Notes: generated from the letters alone by a model not told the origin. A stretch of DNA of 27,562 nucleotides from an uncultured Verrucomicrobiota bacterium (GCA_946631345.1 CAMPAA010000008.1:1-27562); one strand, 5' to 3'. Shown: positions 14,822 to 23,943, numbered from the stretch's first letter. Made by a program: numbers and translations.

Positions 14822-16774
14822 ATGAAAGCAATCAAGTCCCATGTCTCGCGTTTCGCGTCCCTTGCCATTCTGCTGGCGGCGCATATTGCCGCTGGCGCCG
14901 CACAGGGCACAAAGGCGGAGAATCCCGTCCTTTCCTCCTTCATGTTCCGCGACGCACCCATCGAATACGCGATGAGCATGCTCAGTGAAACGTGGGGGCG
15001 GCACATCGTCGTGAACGATTCGGCGAAGCAGACGATGATACGCACGTTCCTGAAGAACATCGACTGCCTCGGCGCCCTCAAGGCCATTTGCCATGGGCAC
15101 GGCCTCTGGTATCGCGAGGATCCCGAAAGCGGCATAATCTACGTGTTGACGATAGAAGAGTTCACGAAGGGCGACGTTTTCTCCGAAAAGAAGTTCGTGG
15201 AGGTCGTCACACTCACCTATCCGCGCTGCGAGGATATCGCCGCAGCCATTCAGGAGGCCTATCGCGACATGGTGATCTACTACGCGCCGGATCAGGATGA
15301 CGACGACGAGATAGGCGATATCTCACGCGCGCTCGAACGCATGGACGAGCTGGCTGACCGTTCCACGATCATCGAGGGCGACGGCTCCTCCACGCGCTCA
15401 TCCGGACGCTCCTCAGGGCGCGGACGTTCCAACAGTCGGCGCAATCAGCAGAGTCAGCGTGGCATGGAGAACGTGCGCCGCTACTACGATGACATCGAAC
15501 GTATCGACAAGCGCAACTCCCAGGTTGAGTTCCTGCCGAAGGAGGCTGCACCAGATGGCACCGCCGCCGACGGCACGCCTCGCACGCTCCGCCCAAGCAT
15601 GGTGTTCATGTCCATCGTGCGCCGCTCGAACTCCATCGTGCTTCGTTCCTCCGACCGTGAGATGCTCGGCCAGATCAAGGACATGATCGGCAAGCTCGAC
15701 ATCCCGCGCGCACAGGTGCTTCTTGAGGTGCGCGTCCTACAGCTTGATGTCTCCGATGCCAAGGACCGCGAGCTCGGCTTCCTCCTAAATCCCGGACGTA
15801 CACACACGCTCGGAGATGCGCAGGGTGGATTCAGCGAGGCGCTGGCGATACGCGATTCCGTAATAGATGTGAGTGGCGATTATTCGAGGGACGGTAACGA
15901 CAGCTTGAGATACACACCGCGCAATGCGGCTATTACGGAGCCGGGGATCCTTGATATCGCTCAAGTCATCGCCCAGCCCAACCATTCGGTGTTCCAGTTG
16001 ATGAACAAGCACTACCAGCTGCGTCTTAACATGCTCGACAGCAAAGGCAAGGTGCGCGCGCTCGCCACGCCGAGCCTCATGGTCGCCGACTACGAGGCAT
16101 CGCGCATCTTCCTTGGAACGACGCGTTACGTGCAGACGGGCTTCACGGCCGGCACGACACTCGTTTCGGGAACTGGAACCGGTTCCTCTTCCGCGACGAC
16201 TGCGAACTTCGAGGAGCGCAACATCGGCACCGCGCTCGTCATAACGCCGAAAGTGCATACCGACGGCACGGTGACGCTTCGGATCATGCAGGAGAACTCA
16301 ACCGCCGAGGATGTCAATCTCGTGAATACGGCGTCCGGCACGTTCTATGAGCAGCCCATCAAGCGCGAGACAATTACTTCCTCAATCATTGCGAAGGACG
16401 GCGAGACGATCGCGCTCGGCGGTCTCATGCAGCATGGCGAGTCCGACACCTTGTACAAGATTCCTTGGCTTGGCGACATCCCGTATCTCGGGGCGCTCTT
16501 CCGCCACAAGACGCATAGCGAAACCGACTACGAGCTGGTGGTGCTGATCAAGCCGACAGTCGTCCTCTCTCCCGCCGGCGCGAACAAGGCGACGCTGGAT
16601 TTCCTGCGCGACAATGTGCAAGACAAACGCAATCTTCACGATGTGTTCGAGAAGACGCGTGCCAAGCGGCGCGCCGCCGCCGGGAGAAAGCTCTCCGAGA
16701 AGGAGACGAAGGGCACGAACACCATCATCAACGCGAACTGGGACCTAAACTGGATGCCTACGAATGACCGATGA
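14822..16774 (+). CDS. gspD: Secretin (GspD/PilQ family outer-membrane channel)
   Basis: About 650 residues. ATG 14822 is preferred because GGAAGA precedes it and it opens a clean signal peptide (SRFASLAILLAAHIAAG); an in-frame ATG at 14810 would add MEDK. An N0/STN-like domain (about 37-110) contains APIEYAMSMLSETWG. N1-type domains follow, interrupted at about 155-230 by an acidic run (DQDDDDEIGD) and an Arg/Ser-rich run (SSTRSSGRSSGRGRSNSRR). The C-terminal secretin domain (about 370-610) shows ATPSLMVADYEASRIFLG, ERNIGTALVITPKV and DGETIALGGLM, ending at VVLIKPTVV. It would form the outer-membrane ring. It overlaps pilT by 11 bp. No separate pilotin gene is seen. Confidence 0.93.
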   Translation: MKAIKSHVSRFASLAILLAAHIAAGAAQGTKAENPVLSSFMFRDAPIEYAMSMLSETWGRHIVVNDSAKQTMIRTFLKNIDCLGALKAICHGHGLWYREDPESGIIYVLTIEEFTKGDVFSEKKFVEVVTLTYPRCEDIAAAIQEAYRDMVIYYAPDQDDDDEIGDISRALERMDELADRSTIIEGDGSSTRSSGRSSGRGRSNSRRNQQSQRGMENVRRYYDDIERIDKRNSQVEFLPKEAAPDGTAADGTPRTLRPSMVFMSIVRRSNSIVLRSSDREMLGQIKDMIGKLDIPRAQVLLEVRVLQLDVSDAKDRELGFLLNPGRTHTLGDAQGGFSEALAIRDSVIDVSGDYSRDGNDSLRYTPRNAAITEPGILDIAQVIAQPNHSVFQLMNKHYQLRLNMLDSKGKVRALATPSLMVADYEASRIFLGTTRYVQTGFTAGTTLVSGTGTGSSSATTANFEERNIGTALVITPKVHTDGTVTLRIMQENSTAEDVNLVNTASGTFYEQPIKRETITSSIIAKDGETIALGGLMQHGESDTLYKIPWLGDIPYLGALFRHKTHSETDYELVVLIKPTVVLSPAGANKATLDFLRDNVQDKRNLHDVFEKTRAKRRAAAGRKLSEKETKGTNTIINANWDLNWMPTNDR

Positions 16775-17828
16775 AATCCTGAACCCGCTTTTCGAGAGGA
16801 TGGTGCTCGAGGATGCCTCAGACCTGCACTGGTGCGAGGGTGAGCAGCCTTGCCTGCGTGTCCATGGCTATCTCCGTCGGTTTGGATTCCCGTCCGCGCT
16901 TGCCGGGTACAGTTTCGCTGATCTTACAGAACGGCTGATTGGGCGGGACAACTTCACGGCGTTCCGCGCAGCCCGCGAATACGATGGCGCGGATACGACT
17001 GTCGGTGACCGCCGTATCCGCATCAACGTCTATTTCAAGCTCGACCGTATTGCATGGGCGATTCGCCTGCTGCCGAACCGTTTTTTCGCCTTCGAGGAGC
17101 TGGGGCTGCCGATCCCGCTGCTGGAGGAGATCTGCGCGATGAAGCAGGGCCTCGTCCTCGTGACCGGCGCGACAGGCAGCGGCAAGACCACGACGCTCGC
17201 CAGCATCCTCGACCGCATCAACAGTACGCGCGAAGAGCATCTCTTCACCATCGAGGACCCGGTCGAATACCTGCACCCGTCCGCGAAGTGCCTCGTCTCG
17301 CAGCGTGAAGTCGGGCGCGACACCGCAAGCTTCCACAACGCGCTCCGCGCCGTCCTGCGCGAAGACCCGGATATCGTGCTCCTTGGCGAGATGCGCGACC
17401 GCACGTCGATGGACGCCGCGCTCACGCTGGCCGAGACGGGCCACCTCACGTTCGCGACCCTGCACACCTCCGGCGCGGCGGAATCGGTGAGCCGCCTCAT
17501 CAGTGCGTTCGACGCGATGGAGCAGCAGCAGGTGCGTGAACGGCTGGCGGCGAACCTAAAGGTGGTGATAACTCAGCAGCTTGTGCCCTGGAACGACCGC
17601 ACCGGGCGCTCGCTCTGCGCGGAGATCATGACCTCCACCAAAGCCGTGCAGGCGTCGATACGTGACAAGAAGGAGCGTCAGCTATCCTCGCTCATCGAGC
17701 TGGGCGGCGAGAACGGCATGGTCACGATGAACGGCTCGCTCATGGGCCTTGTCCGCCGACGCCACATCACGCTTTCCGATGCCCTGCGCTATTCCAACGA
17801 CCCCGACTCTCTCGAAAGGATGGCATAA
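16764..17828 (+). CDS. pilT: PilT-type retraction ATPase
   Basis: A 354-residue ATPase, close to the usual PilT length. The N-terminal PAS-like part contains EDASDLHW, the DLH/DIH motif. Walker A is GATGSGKTTT (135-144), then FTIEDPVEYLH, Walker B EDPDIVLLGEMRD, and a His box FATLHTSGAAESVSR. Near the C-terminus VQASIRDKKERQL corresponds to the AIRNLIRE motif needed for retraction. No zinc tetracysteine is present, separating it from GspE/PilB. A PilT gene argues that the machine makes dynamic, retractable pili instead of acting only in secretion. It overlaps the secretin gene, and the radical SAM gene begins 1 nt after its stop. Confidence 0.92.
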   Translation: MTDEILNPLFERMVLEDASDLHWCEGEQPCLRVHGYLRRFGFPSALAGYSFADLTERLIGRDNFTAFRAAREYDGADTTVGDRRIRINVYFKLDRIAWAIRLLPNRFFAFEELGLPIPLLEEICAMKQGLVLVTGATGSGKTTTLASILDRINSTREEHLFTIEDPVEYLHPSAKCLVSQREVGRDTASFHNALRAVLREDPDIVLLGEMRDRTSMDAALTLAETGHLTFATLHTSGAAESVSRLISAFDAMEQQQVRERLAANLKVVITQQLVPWNDRTGRSLCAEIMTSTKAVQASIRDKKERQLSSLIELGGENGMVTMNGSLMGLVRRRHITLSDALRYSNDPDSLERMA

Positions 17829-17829
17829 C

Positions 17830-19197
17830 ATGATGAATCCGTTTTTCCTGCCCGTCGACCGGGAGGAGCTCATGAAAAAACTCTCCGCGCGCAGTGCGCC
17901 GCACGGCGGCATGATGCCCGGCATGATGAAGCCGCCGGCGGATACGTCCGACCCGCAGGCAACGTGGCGATCGCTGCGCCCCACCGATGACCAACCGCTG
18001 GTAATCTATGTGCATATCCCGTTCTGCATCAGCCGCTGCTCGTTTTGCGGCTTCTACCGCAACCGGACGGACGATGCGGCCATTGAGGAATATGTTAAGC
18101 GCCTCCTTGTGGAAATCGACCGCGTGGCTGACGAGGGTGTTTTCACGAAGAAGCCGGTCGAGGTCGTTTACTTTGGCGGCGGTACCCCCACCGCCCTTAC
18201 GGCCGACCAACTGCGGCGCACCGTGGGTAGACTGCACGAACGTTTCAGTATCGCCCCTAACTGCGAGTTCACCATCGAAGGCCGCCTCTTCGCGTTCGAC
18301 GACGACCGTGTGCGTGCCTGCCTCGAATCGGGCGTGAACCGATTTTCGTTCGGCATACAGAGCTTCGAGACTGAACTCCGGCGCAGCCTAGGCCGCCGCC
18401 TCTCCCGCGAAGACACGCTCGCTCGGCTCTCTCTCATCAAGGAGATCTGTGGGGAAAAGATTGCGCTTGTCGCCGATCTCATCTACGGTCTTCCCGGCCA
18501 GACGCAGGAGCACTGGATGGAACGCAACGTGAAGACCGTGCATCGTGAATCGGCGCTTGACGGCGTGGACCTCTACTCGCTCAAGGTCTTCCCTGGTTCG
18601 CCGATCTCCAAGCGCGTCGAACAGGAGGGGAATTGGTCCGAGGAGGACCGTCTTGCCCGCCACGCCGAGGCGAGCGACTACCTCGCCGCGCAGGGCTGGA
18701 AGCAACTTTCCACCACGCATTGGGGGCGCAACGCGCTTGAGCGCAACATGTACAACACCTACGCGAAGATTGGAGTGGACATGGTGCCCTTCGGATGCGG
18801 GGCGGGCGGGTTCATCGGCGACTGGAGCATCATGCAGGAAGGCGACCTCGCAAAGTACATGGAGTCCGTAGATGCGGGTATGAAGCCCATCGGCATGATC
18901 ATGCAAAGCCCTCCCGTGCGCCGCGACTCCATTCACTTTACGCGCATGACCGATCTCGGGTACTTTGACCCATCTGAGATTCCCGAAACTGACTTTTCGC
19001 CGATTATCGCCAATTGGATTGCAGCCGGAGTGTGGATGCCACGCGCCCAAGGCGGTTACCGCCTTACGCGCCTCGGCGAATTCTACCAGACGAAGCTCAA
19101 CTCGCTGCTTACAGGCTTCCACATGGCCGCACATGCAACCGCACTTGATAAAATGAAAATGATGGCCGCAGGCATCGCCGGCAAATTGAGGGGCTGA
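17830..19197 (+). CDS. hutW: HutW/ChuW-family radical SAM enzyme (predicted anaerobic heme degradation)
   Basis: A 455-residue HemN-like enzyme. ATG at 17830 has AAAGGA 9 nt upstream; an ATG directly follows. The [4Fe-4S] motif is C66-x3-C70-x2-C73 followed by GFYRN, which distinguishes the HutW/ChuW/HmuW heme-utilisation group from coproporphyrinogen oxidase HemN. The N-terminal APHGGMMPG-to-W region and YVHIPFC also fit HutW. FGGGTPT (115-121) binds SAM. The LYSLKVFPGSP segment and a C-terminal winged-helix-like part (YRLTRLGEFYQTKL) complete the HemN layout. The family opens heme anaerobically by SAM-dependent methylation, releasing iron and a linear tetrapyrrole (anaerobilin). It needs low-potential electrons, possibly from the flavodoxins at 4520 and 4958. 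The ECF genes follow directly. HemW-like or other HemN-like roles are not excluded. Confidence 0.78.
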   Translation: MMNPFFLPVDREELMKKLSARSAPHGGMMPGMMKPPADTSDPQATWRSLRPTDDQPLVIYVHIPFCISRCSFCGFYRNRTDDAAIEEYVKRLLVEIDRVADEGVFTKKPVEVVYFGGGTPTALTADQLRRTVGRLHERFSIAPNCEFTIEGRLFAFDDDRVRACLESGVNRFSFGIQSFETELRRSLGRRLSREDTLARLSLIKEICGEKIALVADLIYGLPGQTQEHWMERNVKTVHRESALDGVDLYSLKVFPGSPISKRVEQEGNWSEEDRLARHAEASDYLAAQGWKQLSTTHWGRNALERNMYNTYAKIGVDMVPFGCGAGGFIGDWSIMQEGDLAKYMESVDAGMKPIGMIMQSPPVRRDSIHFTRMTDLGYFDPSEIPETDFSPIIANWIAAGVWMPRAQGGYRLTRLGEFYQTKLNSLLTGFHMAAHATALDKMKMMAAGIAGKLRG

Positions 19198-19198
19198 T

Positions 19199-19774
19199 AT
19201 GTCCGATATGTCACATCCGTCATCCTCCCCGCGCAGCTTTTACTGGGATACAGAATCGCTTGTCGTGGTGGGGCTGTTCACTGCGTTATCCAAGGTGATG
19301 TCGCTTATGGTTGCCTTGCTTGGGGGCGGCATGAATCCGTTCACGCTTTTCCTGAAGAATGGTATCGCAACGGCACTTCTGGTGGTGCTGGTGGCGCGCG
19401 TGCGCAAGTTCGGGGTGCTGGCGCTCTACGTGCTCGTCGGTCAGTTGATATCCTTCCTCATCGCGGGCGGCGGAATGAGTATACTATTGCCATGCTTTCT
19501 CCTGTCAGCGCTTGTAAGTGATGCGTTGATCGCGGCTTGCGGCGGCTATCGGCGGATGGGCGCCGTGCTGGCGGGCGTGGCCCTCTACGATTTGCTCGGG
19601 CGTGCGATCTCGCTTGGATATTCGCTTCTCCATGCTCGGGAGAACATGGCCATGGTGGTGGTGGCCGGTGTGTTCATTGCGTTGGGCTATCTTGGTTGTA
19701 TCGTCATAGGCCTCCCATGCGGGGCCAAGTTCGTGAAGGAGTTGCGACATGCTGGCATTATCCGCGAAGTTTGA
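19199..19774 (+). CDS. ECF transporter S component, MptD/Trep_Strep type
   Basis: A 191-residue membrane protein with about six hydrophobic segments; ATG at 19199 with GAGGGG 5 nt upstream. The start of the first helix (VVVGLFTALSKVMSLMVALLGGGMNP) and the later GLPCGAKFVKELRHAGII tail fit the TIGR02185 (Trep_Strep / MptD) family of substrate-binding S components. These bind the transported molecule in the membrane and dock to an EcfT-ATPase module, here encoded by the next two genes. The substrate of this family is not firmly known; the adjacent HutW-type gene points to heme or a related tetrapyrrole. It overlaps the next gene by 26 bp. Confidence 0.8.
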   Translation: MSDMSHPSSSPRSFYWDTESLVVVGLFTALSKVMSLMVALLGGGMNPFTLFLKNGIATALLVVLVARVRKFGVLALYVLVGQLISFLIAGGGMSILLPCFLLSALVSDALIAACGGYRRMGAVLAGVALYDLLGRAISLGYSLLHARENMAMVVVAGVFIALGYLGCIVIGLPCGAKFVKELRHAGIIREV

Positions 19775-20606
19775 CCCGGATTCGACGGTGGGGAAAAGGG
19801 ACGCTCTGGATATCCGCACGCGCCTGTTGATTTCGCTTGTTGTGACATCCGTTACGCTCTACCTGTCGTCGAACGCGACACTCGCTGCGATGTCCGCGCT
19901 AACCTTCTGCTATCTGCTTCAGACGAGGCGGTATGCGGTGATCGTCGCAGCATACCTGTTGATGTTGCTTATGACGCTCCTCTCGCTGGGCATCATCTAC
20001 GGATCGTCGCGGCTCTTCATGTTGCTGTTGCCTGGCGAGGGAATGTCGCGGATGATGTCAGGTGTGCTCGACAACTTCCACACGCCGTTCCTGCGGTCGA
20101 TTCCGTCGATGAACGTGCTGCTCTCAATCGGGCTGAACTTTTCCGTGCAAGGGTTCGTTGGCACGATGAAGAGCGTGCGTATGCCGCGCTTCCTCTTTAT
20201 ACCGCTCCTCGTGTTCTGCCGTTTCGTGCCGGAGTTCGTGGACGTAATTCGCCAGCTGCGCGACGCCGTGCGTATGCGAGGTTTCGCCGTCGGCTTCGGA
20301 TCGGCCATCCTCCATCCGTTTCAGACGATACGCTTGACAGCTGTGCCGCTCGTGGTGCGCACGCTTCGCATGGCGGACAACCTGTCCATGGCAGCAGAGA
20401 TGAAGCGCGTGGGCTACGCGAAGCACCCCACACAGCTGCGCACGCTGCGTTTCCGGCATCTTGATTTCGCGGTACTGGCCTTCACTGTTCTCGTCTCCGC
20501 GGCTCTTTGCATATGGGAGGCACACCTCCCCAAGCCGAAACGCATGCCAGGAACGCGTAGCGCCAGATCGTCCCAGATATCCCAGCCTTCAGGAATCACA
20601 AAATGA
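19749..20606 (+). CDS. ecfT: EcfT-type transmembrane coupling protein
   Basis: A 285-residue membrane protein. Helices at about 25-45, 48-85 and 105-130 are followed by a cytoplasmic coupling region with the two short conserved motifs of EcfT: VRMRGF (in place of A-R-G) and, about 50 residues later, AAEMKRVGY. A last helix (DFAVLAFTVLVSAALCIW) precedes a Pro/Ser-rich tail. EcfT joins the S component to the ATPases. It starts inside the S gene and ends with an ATGA overlap with the ATPase gene, so the three parts are translationally coupled. Confidence 0.87.
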   Translation: MLALSAKFDPDSTVGKRDALDIRTRLLISLVVTSVTLYLSSNATLAAMSALTFCYLLQTRRYAVIVAAYLLMLLMTLLSLGIIYGSSRLFMLLLPGEGMSRMMSGVLDNFHTPFLRSIPSMNVLLSIGLNFSVQGFVGTMKSVRMPRFLFIPLLVFCRFVPEFVDVIRQLRDAVRMRGFAVGFGSAILHPFQTIRLTAVPLVVRTLRMADNLSMAAEMKRVGYAKHPTQLRTLRFRHLDFAVLAFTVLVSAALCIWEAHLPKPKRMPGTRSARSSQISQPSGITK

Positions 20607-22102
20607 TCACCGCAGAAAATCTTTCCTATCACTACCCATTCTGCGACGCGCCGTCCCTTGCGGACGTTTCGTTCACGTTGGAGAAAGGCGAGGCGCTCCT
20701 CGTCACCGGGGCGAGCGGATGCGGCAAGTCAACACTGCTCCGCACCCTGAACGGACTCATTCCCAATCACTTCAAGGGGAAGTTCGAAGGTCGCCTGAAG
20801 GTGCTGGACCTCGAGTTTCCTGCGCCGTTGGATGAGGTTTCGGCGCACGTCGGCACCGTCCTGCAAAACCCCGAAGATCAAATCATGGCCACCACCGTGC
20901 AGGAGGAGGTGGCATTGGCGCTCGAATGGCAGTGCGTGCCGCAGGACGAGATCCGTCGCCGCGTGGGCGTGGCGCTCAACTCGTTTGATCTCGCACGGCT
21001 CGCTGGGCGCTCGGTTTTCAACATATCCTCCGGCGAACGGCAAAAGTGCGTTCTCGCCGCCGTGATGGCAGCAGGGGCGGATGTCGTGGTGATGGATGAA
21101 CCCACGGCCAACCTCTCGCCAGAAGCGACCGAAGACCTCGCCAAACTTTGCCTCACGTTGAAGATTCACGGTGTGACGCTCGTCATTGTCGATCACCGTC
21201 TCTACTGGTTGCGTGGCGTGCTGGACAGGTTGCTCGTTTTGAGTGACGGAAAGGTCATGGCGTCGATAGCCTCCAAAGGCGGGCGGAATGGGCAGGATGT
21301 CCTGGATATCCTTTCCTCGCTTCCCGATTTCGCAACATGGGGTATGCGTAGCGTGAACGTATCATGCCCCGCTTTACCGACAGTCGGCAAGGCGGGATCT
21401 CCACAACCCGCAGTTACCATACGCGATCTCTACTTCCGTTACTCGAAGAAGTCCGAATGGCTCTATAACGGATTCTCGACGTCGATTCCGCGCGGAGCGG
21501 TGACGGCTGTCGTCGGCGCCAACGGCACAGGAAAGACGACGCTCGCACGCCTTCTATGCGGTCTTCTCAAGCCTACATCGGGAGAGATCGCTTTCGTTGC
21601 AGCGTCACAGGCGGACAGCGCGCATCCCTGCGCATCGGACTCCTCCGCCCTTACACCTCACCAGCGGCGCGCGAACACCGCATTTGTGATGCAGCAGATG
21701 GACATTCAGCTCTATATGCGCACGGTCGAGGAGGAGTTGATCTTCTCCGCACCGCGCCGTCTCGGCAGGGCCGCGCGCTGCGCGGATGTTGCGCATTGGC
21801 TGGACGTGTTCGGGCTGACTCACTTGAAGGATCGCCACCCGCATTCACTATCCGGCGGCGAAAAGCAGAGGCTTGTTATGGCCTGTGCGCTGATGAAGCG
21901 TCCCTCTCTGCTGATTCTCGACGAGCCAACGAGCGGCCTCGACGGTAGGAACATGCGGATTATCGCGCGCGAGCTGAAGGCATACACCGCAAGTGGCGGA
22001 ACCGCGCTTCTCATAACGCACGATCTTGAGCTTCTTTCCATTGTTGCGGATTTTAAGCTGGAGATAGCGCATGCCGAACATCCGATGGAGGGGGTTGACT
22101 GA
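20603..22102 (+). CDS. Fused double ATPase of an ECF transporter (EcfA1-EcfA2-like)
   Basis: A 499-residue protein with two complete ABC ATPase domains. First: Walker A GASGCGKST (36-44), Q-loop LQNPEDQ, signature ISSGERQK (about 141-148, replacing LSGGQ), Walker B VVVMDEPT, H-loop VDH. Second: Walker A GANGTGKTT (from 305), Q-loop MQQMDIQLY, signature LSGGEKQR (from 416), Walker B LLILDEPT, H-loop THD. PEDQ in the first Q-loop is typical of ECF/cobalt-type ATPases. The fusion fixes a 1:1 ratio of the two halves. The altered first signature may make the two ATP sites unequal. A Ser/Ala/His-rich insert at about 332-350 in domain 2 is unusual. Confidence 0.92.
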   Translation: MITAENLSYHYPFCDAPSLADVSFTLEKGEALLVTGASGCGKSTLLRTLNGLIPNHFKGKFEGRLKVLDLEFPAPLDEVSAHVGTVLQNPEDQIMATTVQEEVALALEWQCVPQDEIRRRVGVALNSFDLARLAGRSVFNISSGERQKCVLAAVMAAGADVVVMDEPTANLSPEATEDLAKLCLTLKIHGVTLVIVDHRLYWLRGVLDRLLVLSDGKVMASIASKGGRNGQDVLDILSSLPDFATWGMRSVNVSCPALPTVGKAGSPQPAVTIRDLYFRYSKKSEWLYNGFSTSIPRGAVTAVVGANGTGKTTLARLLCGLLKPTSGEIAFVAASQADSAHPCASDSSALTPHQRRANTAFVMQQMDIQLYMRTVEEELIFSAPRRLGRAARCADVAHWLDVFGLTHLKDRHPHSLSGGEKQRLVMACALMKRPSLLILDEPTSGLDGRNMRIIARELKAYTASGGTALLITHDLELLSIVADFKLEIAHAEHPMEGVD

Positions 22103-23907
22103 TGCCTCCGCCAAATGTGGGAATGCTGTTCACGCCTCCGCGGAAGGACGGTAAGGGCGTGACGGTGGAAGTGAAGGAGGCCGCGAGGACGTTGTTCGGA
22201 TTTTACCTCAGGCACGCGCGGCTGATGTCCGTGGACATCCTCTGTCGCGTGGCGCGCAGCGCTATCCAGCTTGTCATTCCGATGGTTGCCCTGAAGGTGT
22301 TTCAGGTGTATTTGCCGATCGGTGATTTTGCGGCGACGGGCTGGGCAGCGCTCGCCTTCGCCGTCTTGGCGGTGGTGTCCTCCGCATTCGAGTGGGGCGG
22401 TACCCTCTGCGGACAATGGCTCGGCTTCCGCATCGAGGCGGCCATGCGCGAACGGCTTTTCGATCACATCGAGCGACTTCCTTTCGCCTATTTCGACCGT
22501 ACGAAGACGGGTGAGATTCTGAGCCGTATCACGGGCGACCTCCGTCAGGTGGGCTCCACGGCGCACCTCATGCCGGAGGCGTTAGTTGAAATCGTCCTCA
22601 TGCTCACCGGTTCCTTCGCCGTGATGTTCTGCCTCAACGTGCGCCTTGCGCTCTGGACGCTCCTGCCGGTTCCGTTCATTCTGATGTTCGCCGCGTCGTT
22701 CCAGAAGCGCATCCACGCCGTGTGGCGCGGCAACCGCCGAGAGGCCGCCGCCTTAGCCGCTTATGTGGAGAACTCAGTGCAGGGCATACGCGAGGTGAAG
22801 AGTTTTACTTGCGAGGACCGCGAGCGCACGGCCTTCCGACGGGTGAACGACAGATTCCGCCTCTCATTCGAGCGGATGAGCTCGCTTTACGCGCCGCTAA
22901 ATTCCGGAACCCAGCTGATGCTGGAGGGATATTCGCTCCTGTACATTGCTCTCGGAGCCTGGATGGTGGCGCACGGGTCAGCCACGTTCGGGCAGGTGTT
23001 CGCGTTCTACATGTATTCGCGATACGTGACGATGCCGATGATGCGCGTGGTTAACTTTCTTGACATGTTCCAGCAGGGTATCGTAGGCGTACGGCGCTAT
23101 CTGGAAGTGCTGAAGGAAGCGCCGGAGGAGGCTGTGGAGGGAGACCTCTGTTCCGCTGTGTCTTTGCGCGAGACAAAAGGCCGCATCGAGTTCCAGAACG
23201 TCCGCTTCCGCTACCCCGACACGGAGAAGGTCGTGCTGGACATCCCGTCGCTCACGATACCGTCAGGGAGCATGTGCGCGTTCGTGGGGCCGTCCGGCGG
23301 CGGCAAGAGCACTGTCGCCGCACTCATCCCGCGTTTCTACGATCCTTCCGAGGGGCGCATTCTGCTGGATGGACGAGATACGGCCACGCTTCCCAGGCGC
23401 GCACTCCGCTCCGTAATCGGCATGGTGGCTCAGCGTCCATTTCTCTTTGACGGCACAATCCGCGAGAACCTGCTTCTTGGCGACCCCTCCGCTACCGACG
23501 CCAAACTGCGCGTTGCGCTGGAGAACGCAAACCTCGGAGATTTCGTTGGATCGCTCCCGGATGGACTTGATACACCCGTGGGCGAACGCGGGTTGCTCCT
23601 TTCAGGAGGTCAGGCCCAGCGCATCGCGATTGCGCGCGTATTCCTGAAGGATCCAGCGATCTTGATTCTTGACGAGGCGACAAGTGCTCTGGACACATTT
23701 GCCGAGGCTGCCGTCCAGGAGGCGTTTGGCCGTCTTGCGCGCGGACGCACGACCATCATCATTGCTCACCGCCTTACGACCATACGTCATGCAACAATGA
23801 TCTGCTATCTTGAGGATGGTCGAGTCGTGGAGTGCGGTTCACACGACGAACTTGTGGCAAGGAATGGCCGTTATCGTGCGCTTCTTACAATCGCCGACAG
23901 ACGTTGA
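22102..23907 (+). CDS. ABC half-transporter of the MsbA/exporter type
   Basis: A 601-residue protein with an N-terminal six-helix type IV exporter domain (about 30-320, with FAYFDRTKTGEILSRITGD as the coupling segment) and a C-terminal ATPase. Walker A is GPSGGGKST (396-404), Q-loop VAQRPFLF, signature LSGGQAQR (from 500), Walker B ILILDEATSALD, H-loop AHR; all look catalytically competent. The start overlaps the previous stop by one base (TGATG). In related MptD-type clusters two such half-transporters are often paired; here only one is present, so it would act as a homodimer. It could export heme breakdown product or import a metal complex like YbtP/Q; the sequence does not decide. It ends the long operon. 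Confidence 0.9.
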   Translation: MPPPNVGMLFTPPRKDGKGVTVEVKEAARTLFGFYLRHARLMSVDILCRVARSAIQLVIPMVALKVFQVYLPIGDFAATGWAALAFAVLAVVSSAFEWGGTLCGQWLGFRIEAAMRERLFDHIERLPFAYFDRTKTGEILSRITGDLRQVGSTAHLMPEALVEIVLMLTGSFAVMFCLNVRLALWTLLPVPFILMFAASFQKRIHAVWRGNRREAAALAAYVENSVQGIREVKSFTCEDRERTAFRRVNDRFRLSFERMSSLYAPLNSGTQLMLEGYSLLYIALGAWMVAHGSATFGQVFAFYMYSRYVTMPMMRVVNFLDMFQQGIVGVRRYLEVLKEAPEEAVEGDLCSAVSLRETKGRIEFQNVRFRYPDTEKVVLDIPSLTIPSGSMCAFVGPSGGGKSTVAALIPRFYDPSEGRILLDGRDTATLPRRALRSVIGMVAQRPFLFDGTIRENLLLGDPSATDAKLRVALENANLGDFVGSLPDGLDTPVGERGLLLSGGQAQRIAIARVFLKDPAILILDEATSALDTFAEAAVQEAFGRLARGRTTIIIAHRLTTIRHATMICYLEDGRVVECGSHDELVARNGRYRALLTIADRR

Positions 23908-23943
23908 GTGCTTATTCTGGAAGCCCGCATCCCCCGTTCCTCC

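Noticed and set aside
17830..19197. Coproporphyrinogen dehydrogenase HemN
   Set aside because: The CxxxCxxC-GFYRN context and N-terminal region fit HutW/ChuW better, and no other heme-synthesis gene is nearby.
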